Assembly (NCBI GenBank): GCA_021798955.1
Contig: JAJZBK010000018.1
Span: 1 to 57,502 of the forward strand
DNA from: Actinomycetes bacterium
GTDB lineage: Bacteria > Actinomycetota > Acidimicrobiia > Acidimicrobiales > RAAP-2
Direction of reading: 5' to 3'
Length of the DNA: 57,502 nt
The notes under the pieces were generated by a model. The model saw only the letters and a list, made by a program, of their open reading frames with translations. It searched no databases and was not told where the DNA came from. Made by a program: the position numbers and the translations under genes. This document shows positions 1-7,667 of the stretch, in pieces; the stretch's first letter is position 1; every line of letters begins with the position of its first letter.

Positions 1-53
1 TCGGAGCCCACGTCGCCGCCATGGACGCCCTGTTTGGGTCCGCATCGGCGTAG
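1..53 (+). CDS. C-terminal fragment of an unidentified protein (partial)
   Basis: An open frame runs from the window edge (codons from position 3) to a TAG at 51-53 and would encode the last 16 residues of a protein, ending FGSASA. Third positions are nearly all G or C, which fits coding sequence here. It is too short to identify, and chance is a real alternative. Confidence 0.3.
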   Translation, partial: GAHVAAMDALFGSASA

Positions 54-145
54 CTCCCAGCGACCTGGTAGCTCCCGGTTTAGCTCCCTGCCGCTTCGAG
101 CGACGATCACTCGGCGGCACATCTAGCCGCTGAACTGCACCTCTC

Positions 146-223
146 TGGTCGGGCTGCCGGGATTTGAACCCGGGACCTCTTGACCCCCAGTCAAGCGCGC
201 TAACCAAGCTGCGCCACAGCCCG
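146..223 (-). tRNA. tRNA-Pro (anticodon GGG)
   Basis: Read on the minus strand, the first seven bases CGGGCTG (223-217) pair perfectly with CAGCCCG (156-150). The anticodon stem CTTGA/TCAAG encloses the loop CTGGGGG, which places GGG at the anticodon. A T-arm with GGTTCAAATCC is present. The discriminator is A and the 3' CCA is encoded in the DNA (148-146). The gene reads codon CCC, and probably CCT by wobble. It stands alone with no other tRNA next to it. Confidence 0.95.
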
Positions 224-476
224 TCGTACTGCCTGCCCCATCAAGGGCCCCGTTCGCCACAGCGCCCCGACCAGTGCCTGCTCGCCGCCTGCGGCCACCT
301 GAGGGAGCAGGCGGACGTCGATGGAGGTTGACGAGCGGACGCCACTGTCGGAAGTTGCGACCGGGCGGCCAGTGTAGTCGGGTTGACCTCCACGTTGGAG
401 TTACCGAGCCCCGGCCGGAGGAGGTGGTCCCTCCCGGTCTGCACGGCGGCCAGCCCCGGGCCCACGGCGAGCACGT

Positions 477-1238
477 TCAGACCGTGGGGCCTCCGCTCAC
501 GTAGAGGATCTGGCCGTTGACGAAACCAGAACGCTCGTCCACGAAGAACGACACGGCCTGGGCGATGTCCGCCGGCTCGCCCACCCGGCGCACCGGCGTG
601 TGTGCTGCGGCCTGCTTCTGGAACTCCTCGAAGTCCATGCCCATCCGCTGGGCCGTTGCCTCCGTCATCGCCGTCACGATGAACCCGGGGGCGATGGCGT
701 TGACGGTGATACCGAACGGCCCGAGCTCCACGGCGAGCGTACGGGTGAACCCTTGCAGGCCTGCCTTGGCTGTCGAGTAGTTGGCCTGGCCGCGGTTGCC
801 CAGCGCCGAGGTGCTCGACAAGTTGACGATCCGGCCCCACCGACCGTCCACCATGTAGCGCTGGGCCGCCTTGCTCATGAGGAACGAACCCCGCAGGTGC
901 ACCCCCATCACCTGGTCCCACTCTTCGACGCTCATCTTGAAGAGCAGGTTGTCGCGGGTGATGCCGGCGTTGTTGACCAGCACGGCCGGCGCACCGAGCT
1001 GGTCGGCGATCCGGGCGACTCCGGCCTCGACCGAGCCCGGGTCCGACACGTCCAGCCCCACGCCGAGCGCCTTGCGCCCCTGCGCCTCAACGGCCGTGAC
1101 GGTCTCTGCCGTGGAACCTTCGTCGAGGTCGACGACAGCGACGTCGAAGCCATCCTCGGCCAGGCGGAGAGCGATAGCAGCGCCGATCCCCCGGGCAGCT
1201 CCGGTCACGATGGCGGTCCTCGTGGTGTCTGGGCTCAT
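477..1238 (-). CDS. fabG: SDR-family 3-oxoacyl-ACP reductase-like protein
   Basis: This 253-residue short-chain dehydrogenase probably reduces 3-oxoacyl-ACP or -CoA to the 3-hydroxy form with NADPH in the cytosol. It shows the cofactor motif TGAARGIG near the N-terminus, NNAG, a catalytic Ser in NLSSTSA, the YSTAK active-site pair and a C-terminal VNGQILYVSGG typical of FabG. Length matches the family. I chose the ATG at 1238 because AGGAG lies just upstream; the frame stays open 21 codons further. It is divergent from the MFS gene across a tandem repeat. Because no other fatty acid synthesis genes flank it, it may be a PHA-type acetoacetyl-CoA reductase or a specialised SDR. Confidence 0.85.
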   Translation of the reverse strand: MSPDTTRTAIVTGAARGIGAAIALRLAEDGFDVAVVDLDEGSTAETVTAVEAQGRKALGVGLDVSDPGSVEAGVARIADQLGAPAVLVNNAGITRDNLLFKMSVEEWDQVMGVHLRGSFLMSKAAQRYMVDGRWGRIVNLSSTSALGNRGQANYSTAKAGLQGFTRTLAVELGPFGITVNAIAPGFIVTAMTEATAQRMGMDFEEFQKQAAAHTPVRRVGEPADIAQAVSFFVDERSGFVNGQILYVSGGPTV

Positions 1239-1313
1239 GGTGGCTCCTCTTCTCGTAGCTGGCCTGAATGGACGACGCCCGGCTGGCCCCAGGCCCTGCA
1301 CCGTACATCGGTT

Positions 1314-1430
1314 CCGCCAGCGCAGGACCCGCCAGCGCAGGACCCGCCAGCGCAGGACCCGCCAGCGCAGGACCCGCCAGCGCAGGACCCGCCAGCGCAG
1401 GACCCGCCAGCGCAGGACCCGCCAGCGCAG
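1314..1430. repeat. 15-bp tandem repeat between the SDR and MFS genes
   Basis: Seven perfect copies of CCGCCAGCGCAGGAC fill 1314-1418, followed by a 12-base partial copy. The array lies in the divergent intergenic region and ends five bases before a TAGCCT box that could be the -10 of the MFS gene. Confidence 0.95.
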
Positions 1431-1435
1431 GCGTC

Positions 1436-1441
1436 TAGCCT
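1436..1441 (+). promoter_or_regulatory. candidate -10 box of the MFS gene
   Basis: TAGCCT lies 10 bases before the MFS ATG, which has no clear Shine-Dalgarno. This matches the TAnnnT boxes at several other operon heads in the window. The -35 region would fall inside the last copies of the 15-bp array. Confidence 0.4.
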
Positions 1442-1451
1442 TGCTGGCAAG

Positions 1452-2798
1452 ATGATCCCCGCCCCCGCCGACCGGGAGCGTCCCACGCCGTCACCGACAG
1501 CTCGGCCGCGCCGACAGCTCGCCAGCGTGACCCTTGCCATCGCGCTGGCGACGACCGGCGTGCTCCCGGTGTTCCTGACCGGTGCCCTCGCCGTCCAGCT
1601 CGAGGCCCACCTGCACGTCGGAGCGACGGCGATCGGGGGTGCCGTGGCGACGTACTTCTGTGCCTCGGCGCTGAGCTCGGTGAGGGCAGGGCGCCTCGCC
1701 GAACGGATCGGGCCCTTCCGAGTCCTCTTCGCAGCCATCGCCCTGGCGATCACCGCCCTCTTCGGCATCGGCCTCCTGGTCACCGCACTGCCGGTCCTGT
1801 TGGCCTTCCTGTTCGTCGGCGGGCTGTCCAACGGGGCGATACAGCCGGCCGTCAACCTGCTGTTGGCCAGAGCTGTCGACGAGCACCGTCGGGGCCTGGC
1901 GTTCGGCATCAAACAGGCCGCCATCCCCACCGCGACCCTCTTGTCCGGGCTCGCCGTGCCGGCGCTCGCCCTGACCACCGGCTGGCAGAGCGCCTATCTG
2001 GTGGCTGGCGGCCTGGCGCTCGTCGTGGCGACCGCACTGGTCACCGGCGGACGCCGGCTGATGCCCGCGCGCGACCGAGGGTCTTCGCCGGCGGGAGGCC
2101 GGACCGACCGCGAAACACCCCCCTTCGACCTCCGGCCACTCGTCTTCCTGGCCGTGGCCATGGCCTGCGCCGTGGCGGCGGCGAACGCCTTGGGCTCCTT
2201 CGTCGTCCCCGGAGCCGTCCACGACGGCATCGCCCCCGGGCTGGCCGGTCTCCTCTCGGCGGCTGGGAGCGCCGTCGGACTGTCCACGCGGGTCGGGCTG
2301 GGCTGGCGGGCCGACCGATCCAGCCATCGGGGTCCGTGGGCCGCCGAAGAGCACCTGAAGACGGTCACGCTCCTCATCGCCATCGGCGTGCTCGGCTACG
2401 CCGGCCTGGCCACGGGCGAGCTCGGCCTACTCGTCCCCGGAGTCCTGCTCGCCTACGGCGGCGGATGGGGGTACAACGGCCTGTTCAACCTCGCTGTGGT
2501 GCGCGCCTATGCCCATGCCCCGGCCAGGGCCACGGGGATCACCCAGGTGGGGACCTATCTGGGCGGGATGGTCGGGCCCCTCGGCTTCGGCATCGTCGTC
2601 GACCACCTCGGCTACCACGTCGGCTGGATGCTGTGCGCAGCACTGGCGGTGCTGGCGATCGTCGGCTTCCTCGTCAGCCGGCGACGCCTGCACACTGCGC
2701 TCACCACGACGAGCGACGTGACGGAGTCGCCGGCCACTGCCGGTGCGTCCGCTCCGAGCCAACCGACGCTCACCCGATCGGCCGGAACGGCCGTCTAG
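1452..2798 (+). CDS. major facilitator superfamily transporter
   Basis: This 448-residue membrane protein has about 12 hydrophobic segments in two halves separated by a charged central loop (about residues 200-220). The pattern fits an MFS permease, and a basic motif-A-like loop (GRLAERIGPFR) follows the second membrane segment. The substrate cannot be told from sequence; drug or metabolite export are common roles. The frame is open far upstream through the 15-bp repeat (PPAQD units), but the hydrophobic protein begins properly at the ATG at 1452, just after a TAGCCT box. It may be read from a leaderless or near-leaderless mRNA. It is divergent from the SDR gene. Confidence 0.8.
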   Translation: MIPAPADRERPTPSPTARPRRQLASVTLAIALATTGVLPVFLTGALAVQLEAHLHVGATAIGGAVATYFCASALSSVRAGRLAERIGPFRVLFAAIALAITALFGIGLLVTALPVLLAFLFVGGLSNGAIQPAVNLLLARAVDEHRRGLAFGIKQAAIPTATLLSGLAVPALALTTGWQSAYLVAGGLALVVATALVTGGRRLMPARDRGSSPAGGRTDRETPPFDLRPLVFLAVAMACAVAAANALGSFVVPGAVHDGIAPGLAGLLSAAGSAVGLSTRVGLGWRADRSSHRGPWAAEEHLKTVTLLIAIGVLGYAGLATGELGLLVPGVLLAYGGGWGYNGLFNLAVVRAYAHAPARATGITQVGTYLGGMVGPLGFGIVVDHLGYHVGWMLCAALAVLAIVGFLVSRRRLHTALTTTSDVTESPATAGASAPSQPTLTRSAGTAV

Positions 2799-2911
2799 CC
2801 CACCGCCGGGACATGTCACCGAGGCGTCATGCCGCCGTCATGTTGGGAGGTCACACTGGGTGGCATGGGCCACGCCGCCATGCGCCGTCACTCCCGGACG
2901 ACAGCAAGGGG

Positions 2912-4342
2912 ATGCTTGCCAGCGGGGACACCCCGGTGACGTCGGTCACCTTCGAGGCACCACGCGACTCGGCGCGCCGCAGAGGCGCCCGCGACACTGC
3001 CCGAGGTCCGCTCTACCGGCCCGCCCCGGCACCTCGTCCGTGGATCGGCACCGCTCTGACCGTCGCCGCTGTCGCCGGCTTCGTCGCCGTCATGGCCCAG
3101 GGCATCTCGGTGGAGACGGCTAGCGAGCTCCACGCCCCCGGAGGGGTCGCCATCTTCGTCGGGTCGCTCGCCGGCCTCGCCGGGATGTACCTCGCCCTCA
3201 TCATGGTGGTGCTGGTGAGCCGCATCCCCCCCGTCGAACGGATCCTCGGCCAAGACGGGCTCCTCCGGTGGCACCGACGCCTCGCCCCCTGGCCGCTCTC
3301 GCTCATCGGGCTCCACGCCGTCATCATCACCATCGGCTACGCCCAGGCGGCCAAGGCCGGCTTCTTGGCCCAGCTCGGGCAGTTCATCTCCTCCTACCCC
3401 GACATGTTGGCCGCCACGGTCGCCCTCGCCCTGATGGCGCTGGCCGGCATCGCGTCGATCCGGGCCATCCGCACCCGGCTGCGTCGCGAGACCTGGTGGG
3501 TCATCCACCTCTACCTCTACCTCGCCCTCGCCCTGTCCTTCGCCCACGTCATCGCCCTGGGTCCGTCCTTCGTCGGCCACCCCCTGGCGCGTGCCCTGTG
3601 GGTCGCCATCTGGGTGGCGACGGCCGGGTCCGTCCTCGCCTTCCGCTTCGGGCTTCCCCTGGTACGCAGCCTCCGCCACCAGCTTCGTGTGGCCGAGGTC
3701 CGCCCCGAAGCCCCTGGGGTGGTCTCCGTCATCCTGACCGGCCGACAGCTCCAACGGCTTCCCTTTGCCGGCGGGCAGTTCGTCGAGTGGCGCTTTGTGG
3801 CCCGGGGCCTGTGGTGGCAGGCACACCCCTACTCCGTCTCCGCGCTTCCCCGCCCTCCCTACCTGCGCCTGACGGTCAAGGCCGTCGGCGACCACTCGGC
3901 GGCGGTCGCACGGCTCGCTCCCGGTACCCGCGTGTTCTTCGAGGGCCCCTATGGAGCGTTCACCCGCCACGCCCAGCGCAACCGACAGGTCGCCCTGGTC
4001 GCCGGGGGGATCGGGCTCACCGCGCTCCGCTCGCTCCTCGAGGAGCTTCCCGCCCGCTCGGCACCCGCTGTCGTTGTCCGGGTCAACCGACCCGAGGAGT
4101 TCGTCTTCCGCTCCGAGGTCACCGAGCTCGCCCGTCAACGCAAAGGCACCCTCCACGAGGTCGTCGGCGACCTCGGCGCCGTCCCCTTCGACGCCGATGT
4201 CCTGCGGGACCTCGTCCCCGACCTCGTCCGCCGCGACGTCTACGTCTGCGGCCCGCCGGGCTTCGTCGAGCACGTCACCGCGCTCGCCACCTCCCTCGGC
4301 GTCGACCACCGATCCGTCCACCACGAAGCCTTCGCCCTGTGA
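2912..4342 (+). CDS. membrane heme/FAD/NAD(P) oxidoreductase (ferric reductase-like)
   Basis: This protein of about 476 residues joins a ferric-reductase-like membrane domain to a ferredoxin-reductase-like domain. The membrane part has about six segments and paired histidines on two helices (HRRLAPWPLSLIGLH and HLYLYLALALSFAH), consistent with two b-type hemes. The soluble half has HPYSVSALP (flavin binding), GGIGLTALRSLL (NAD(P)H) and a C-terminal YVCGPPGF. It should move electrons from cytosolic NAD(P)H across the membrane. The next two genes supply a flavinylated acceptor and its maturase, so I read all three as one redox chain. The start is uncertain: ATG 2912 has AAGGGG immediately adjacent, and GTG 2938 is an alternative. 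Confidence 0.8.
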   Translation: MLASGDTPVTSVTFEAPRDSARRRGARDTARGPLYRPAPAPRPWIGTALTVAAVAGFVAVMAQGISVETASELHAPGGVAIFVGSLAGLAGMYLALIMVVLVSRIPPVERILGQDGLLRWHRRLAPWPLSLIGLHAVIITIGYAQAAKAGFLAQLGQFISSYPDMLAATVALALMALAGIASIRAIRTRLRRETWWVIHLYLYLALALSFAHVIALGPSFVGHPLARALWVAIWVATAGSVLAFRFGLPLVRSLRHQLRVAEVRPEAPGVVSVILTGRQLQRLPFAGGQFVEWRFVARGLWWQAHPYSVSALPRPPYLRLTVKAVGDHSAAVARLAPGTRVFFEGPYGAFTRHAQRNRQVALVAGGIGLTALRSLLEELPARSAPAVVVRVNRPEEFVFRSEVTELARQRKGTLHEVVGDLGAVPFDADVLRDLVPDLVRRDVYVCGPPGFVEHVTALATSLGVDHRSVHHEAFAL

Positions 4343-4409
4343 CCCCTGTGCCCATGAACCCGCATTGCTCGAGCCGGAGCGACACGGCGACCCAGGAGGA
4401 GCGGACCCG

Positions 4410-4958
4410 ATGAGGCGCGCCCCCTTCGTCGGTGTGGCCACCGTGGCCGGACTGATCGGCGTGCTCTCGTTCCACACCAAGTCCCTCTCGGCGTCACTGG
4501 CGACCCCCTCGACGACCACCCCACCACGCTCGGCGAGCCAGGGGACGACCCCCTCGACGACCCCCTCGACGACCACCCCTGCCACCGGGCACTCCTCCGG
4601 GGGCTCACCGTCCTCGGCGACAGGAGGGAGCACCCCTGCCGCGAAGGCACCCTCCACCACCACGACAACCCCGCCGACCACGGCAACGGCCACCGGCACC
4701 CTCGAGCAGTACGGCTACGGTGAGCTCAACGTGAAGGTCACGGTGTCGGGCGGCAGGATCCGCGATGTCACCGTGCCCAAGCTGCTCGTCGCCGAGCAGT
4801 ACTCCCAACAGCTCGCCCAGTCCGTCATCCCCATGTTGCGCTCCGAGGTGCTCAAGGCCCAGAGCGCAAACATCAGCGGCGTCTCCGGAGCGACCTATAC
4901 GAGCGAGGCCTACGCCCTCTCCCTCCAGGCGGCGTTGAAGCAGCTCCACTTCGCGTGA
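4410..4958 (+). CDS. extracytoplasmic FMN-binding domain protein
   Basis: This 182-residue protein has an N-terminal hydrophobic export or anchor segment after MRR, a Thr/Ser/Pro-rich linker (about residues 30-100, with STTP repeats), then an FMN-binding domain of the NqrC/RnfG kind. The motif SGATYT near residue 155 fits the ApbE flavinylation site, whose final Thr accepts FMN through a phosphoester bond. AGGAGGAG stands before the ATG. It lies between the membrane reductase and apbE, which strongly suggests it is the flavinylated electron carrier outside the membrane. The gene's TGA overlaps the GTG of apbE. Confidence 0.85.
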   Translation: MRRAPFVGVATVAGLIGVLSFHTKSLSASLATPSTTTPPRSASQGTTPSTTPSTTTPATGHSSGGSPSSATGGSTPAAKAPSTTTTTPPTTATATGTLEQYGYGELNVKVTVSGGRIRDVTVPKLLVAEQYSQQLAQSVIPMLRSEVLKAQSANISGVSGATYTSEAYALSLQAALKQLHFA

Positions 4959-5791
4959 AGGAGCCGACGGGCCCCGGCTCGTCCGAAGCTCCTGACGACG
5001 TCGCCCGAGCCGACCGAACCGTCAGATCGGCCCACCCTGGCGCGCTGGTCCACGACGAAGCGGTGATGGGGACCGTCTGCTCGTTCCTCGTCCTCCCCGG
5101 TGCCGTCGCCACCGAAGAGGTCCGTACCGCGATCGCCGATGCCTGTACCATCCTCCACCAGGCCGATGCCACCTTCTCGACCTGGGTGGACGACAGCCCG
5201 CTCAGCCGCCATCGCCGGGGTGAGCTCGCCCTTACGGACTGTCCGGACGAGGTCGCAGAGGTCCTCCGGCTCGCCGCCGTGGCTCGCCGGGCCACGGCGG
5301 GGTGGTTCGACCCGTGGGCGCTTCCGGGGGGGGTCGATCCCACCGGCCTGGTGAAGGGATGGGCCGTCGAGCGGGCAGCGGACGTCCTTGCCGACGCCGG
5401 GGTACCAGGTGGCCTGGTGAACGCCGGCGGCGACATCGCCACCGTCGGCCGCGCCGGGGACGGCGACGCCTGGCGGATCGGCATCCGCCACCCGTGGCGG
5501 CCCGATGCCCTGGCCTGCGTCCTCGCCGTCACCGGGGCCGTCGCCACCTCTGGCACCTACGAACGGGGAGCGCACCTGGTCGACCCCCACACCCGTAGAC
5601 CGTGGTGCGCAGCCGCCTCGGCGACGGTCACCGGCCCCTCACTCGCCCTGGCTGACGCCTTCGCCACCGCGCTGGCCGTCGGGGGTGACGAGGCCTTCGA
5701 CCTCATCGAGGCGGTCGACGGCTACGCCTGCTACCTGGTGCGCCCCGATGGCAGCGAACGGGTCGGTGCCGGCATCGACGTCCGCTCCTGA
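4955..5791 (+). CDS. apbE: FAD:protein FMN transferase (ApbE)
   Basis: This 278-residue enzyme transfers FMN from FAD to a Thr of the target motif, here most likely in the protein encoded just upstream. Family signatures visible are MGTVCSF, FSTWVDDSPLS, a VKGWAVE motif, NAGGDIATVG and ATSGTYERG near the FAD/Mg site. The GTG start overlaps the upstream stop as GTGA, so the two genes are translationally coupled. No signal peptide or lipobox is visible, unlike many exported ApbE proteins. If it is cytosolic, its target would have to be flavinylated before export. Confidence 0.88.
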   Translation: MKEPTGPGSSEAPDDVARADRTVRSAHPGALVHDEAVMGTVCSFLVLPGAVATEEVRTAIADACTILHQADATFSTWVDDSPLSRHRRGELALTDCPDEVAEVLRLAAVARRATAGWFDPWALPGGVDPTGLVKGWAVERAADVLADAGVPGGLVNAGGDIATVGRAGDGDAWRIGIRHPWRPDALACVLAVTGAVATSGTYERGAHLVDPHTRRPWCAAASATVTGPSLALADAFATALAVGGDEAFDLIEAVDGYACYLVRPDGSERVGAGIDVRS

Positions 5792-5795
5792 AGCT

Positions 5796-5847
5796 GGCCC
5801 CTGAGGTCGGCCCCTGAGGTCGGCCCCTGAGGCCGGCCCCTGAGGCC
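5796..5847. repeat. 13-bp tandem repeat between apbE and the zinc-ribbon gene
   Basis: Four head-to-tail copies of GGCCCCTGAGGTC, with T replaced by C in the later two. The repeat lies between two convergent genes, and its last copies build the hairpin at 5832-5850. A 13-base unit would break a reading frame, and the array is indeed non-coding. Confidence 0.9.
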
Positions 5848-5850
5848 GGC
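5832..5850. terminator. candidate bidirectional terminator hairpin
   Basis: GCCGGCC (5832-5838) and GGCCGGC (5844-5850) form a perfect 7-bp all-GC stem with a CCTGA loop. It sits between convergent genes. No U-tract is evident, so strength is uncertain. Confidence 0.45.
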
Positions 5851-5892
5851 TTCCGAGGAGGCCACCGGCTGCTTCCGCCGGCACCACTCCGC

Positions 5893-6105
5893 TCAGAGGT
5901 GCAGATGGGCGTGGTGGACGACCCAGGTGATCCCCTGGTAGGCGCGATAGCCCAGGTAGATGACCGTCGCCACCACCATGAACTTGAAGTACCACGGGGA
6001 CGGTCGGTGCTCGGCGAGCGGGCCACCGCAGGCCGGGCAGCCACCGTCCTCCTCGTCGACTTCCTCGTCCCCGAGGACGAGGTCGCACTGCTCGCACCAC
6101 GGCAC
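5893..6105 (-). CDS. small zinc-ribbon membrane protein
   Basis: This 70-residue protein has two Cys pairs (CEQC and CPAC, residues 4-7 and 23-26) that could hold one zinc, an acidic stretch between them, and one hydrophobic segment (about 41-60) before a His-rich tail. A strong GGGGAGGT precedes the GTG start. It follows der in the same direction after 65 bases. I do not recognise a named family; a small membrane-anchored zinc-ribbon protein is all that can be said. Confidence 0.7.
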   Translation of the reverse strand: MPWCEQCDLVLGDEEVDEEDGGCPACGGPLAEHRPSPWYFKFMVVATVIYLGYRAYQGITWVVHHAHLHL

Positions 6106-6170
6106 GGCGCACTACCTCCCCTGCGTTTGCGTTCCCACTCGGGGCAACGTGGCTCCCGCCAGCCCTGCGG

Positions 6171-7667
6171 TCACCGCCTGCCTCGCCGCGTTCCACCCTT
6201 GGCCCGCACCCGAAGCTTGACCGGGGTCGGCCCCAGCTCGAACCGCTCCCGCAGTCCTCGCTCGACGTAGCGCAGGTACGTCGGCTGCAGCCGACCGTTG
6301 GTGAACAGTGTGAACGTCGGCGGATCGGAGGCTGCCTGGACCCCGTAGAGGATCCGGGCCCCGGCCGGCGGATGGGCGGCCTGGATGGCGGCCAACGCCC
6401 GGTTGAGCTCGCCAGTCGGCACCCGCGAGTGATAGGCGACCTCGGCGACGGCCACCGCCGGCAGGATCCGGTGGACGCCGAGGCCGGTGCGAGCGCTCAC
6501 CTTGAGGACCGGTGCTTCTCCAAGGAAGGCCAGACGGTCGCCGACATCCGCGAGGACCTCAGGCCGGTCCTCGGTGGCCACGAGCTCCCACTTGTTCAGC
6601 ACCACGACCACGGGGCACCCAGCCGCGGCCACCCGCTCGGCGAGGCGCTGGTCCTGATGGGTGACGCCGGCAGTGGCGTCGATCACCAAGAGCGCGATGT
6701 CGGAGGCGTCCAGCGCCTCCAGAGCCCGGAGGACCGAGTAGTACTCGGTCCCCCGCTCTGTGCGCGACGCCCGCCGCATCCCCGCGGTGTCCACGAAGCA
6801 GACCGCCCCGTCAGGCGTCTCGACCACCGTGTCGATAGCGTCACGGGTGGTCCCCGGGGCATCGTGGGTCACCGACCGTTCGTCGCCGACCAACCGGTTG
6901 AACAGTGTCGACTTGCCGACGTTGGGACGGCCCACCAGTGCCACACGGGGAACTCCGGCGGCGGCCGGGGCTCCGAGGGCTGTACCGGCGTCAGGCACGC
7001 CGGCGTCAGGCACGCCGGCGTCAGGCACGCCGGCACCTGCGTCCGACGGCGACACCGCCTCGCCTCCGTCACCGCGAGCCTCCGTGGCTTCCTGCGGGGG
7101 CTCGAGCTGGTCCAGCACGGACACCACGACGTCGAGGAGGTCGCCGGTGCCCCGGCCGTGGAGGGCACTGACCACCAGCGGGTCCCCGAAGCCCAGCGAG
7201 ACCGTCCGCCACGCGTCCGCTTCCCGCTGCTCGGAGTCGACCTTGTTGGCGACGACCCGTACCGGCGTGCTGCCCCGGCGCAGCAGGCGAGCCACGGCGA
7301 GGTCCTCCTCGGTCACCCCGACCGTGGCGTCCACCACCAGGAGCACGAGGTCGGCGGCGCCAACAGCCCGTTCTGCCTGCAGGCTGACCTGGGCATCGAG
7401 TGGGTCGGCGGTGGCCAGCCATCCCCCGGTGTCCACCACCGTGAAGGTCCGCCCCGCCCACTCAGCCTCCACTTCCTTGCGATCGCGGGTCACCCCCGGG
7501 CGTTCCTCGACCACCGTCGCCCGTCGGCCCACGATCCGGTTGACCAACGTCGACTTCCCGACGTTGGGCCGACCGGCCACGGCGACGACCGGCTGCCGCC
7601 CGGGGTTCCCCCGGACTGCCCCGTCAACAGCCGGATCCGACATGCCCGCGCGCGCTGGCACCGTCAC
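6171..7667 (-). CDS. der: ribosome-assembly GTPase Der (EngA)
   Basis: Der is a double GTPase needed for maturation of the 50S subunit. Both G domains are present, each with GRPNVGKST, a DTxG switch and NKxD (NKVD and NKWE), followed by a C-terminal KH-like domain with a basic end. At 498 residues it is longer than usual because the linker between G domains contains three copies of VPDAG (DNA 6994-7035) and other low-complexity sequence. The GTG at 7667 overlaps the upstream stop as GTGA. An in-frame ATG at 7643 is a possible alternative start. Confidence 0.95.
   Translation of the reverse strand: MTVPARAGMSDPAVDGAVRGNPGRQPVVAVAGRPNVGKSTLVNRIVGRRATVVEERPGVTRDRKEVEAEWAGRTFTVVDTGGWLATADPLDAQVSLQAERAVGAADLVLLVVDATVGVTEEDLAVARLLRRGSTPVRVVANKVDSEQREADAWRTVSLGFGDPLVVSALHGRGTGDLLDVVVSVLDQLEPPQEATEARGDGGEAVSPSDAGAGVPDAGVPDAGVPDAGTALGAPAAAGVPRVALVGRPNVGKSTLFNRLVGDERSVTHDAPGTTRDAIDTVVETPDGAVCFVDTAGMRRASRTERGTEYYSVLRALEALDASDIALLVIDATAGVTHQDQRLAERVAAAGCPVVVVLNKWELVATEDRPEVLADVGDRLAFLGEAPVLKVSARTGLGVHRILPAVAVAEVAYHSRVPTGELNRALAAIQAAHPPAGARILYGVQAASDPPTFTLFTNGRLQPTYLRYVERGLRERFELGPTPVKLRVRAKGGTRRGRR
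6994..7035. repeat. 15-bp tandem repeat in the Der linker
   Basis: About three copies of CGTCAGGCACGCCGG encode VPDAG repeats between the two G domains. The period of 15 keeps the reading frame. Confidence 0.9.

Noticed and set aside
600..1451. N-terminal extension of the MFS protein through the 15-bp repeat
   Set aside because: The extension would run antisense through the SDR gene and has no membrane protein character; ATG 1452 is a proper start.
2888..4699. 603-codon open frame on the minus strand
   Set aside because: It is the reverse shadow of the reductase and FMN-protein genes; its product is low-complexity Gly/Glu/Val-rich and matches no family.
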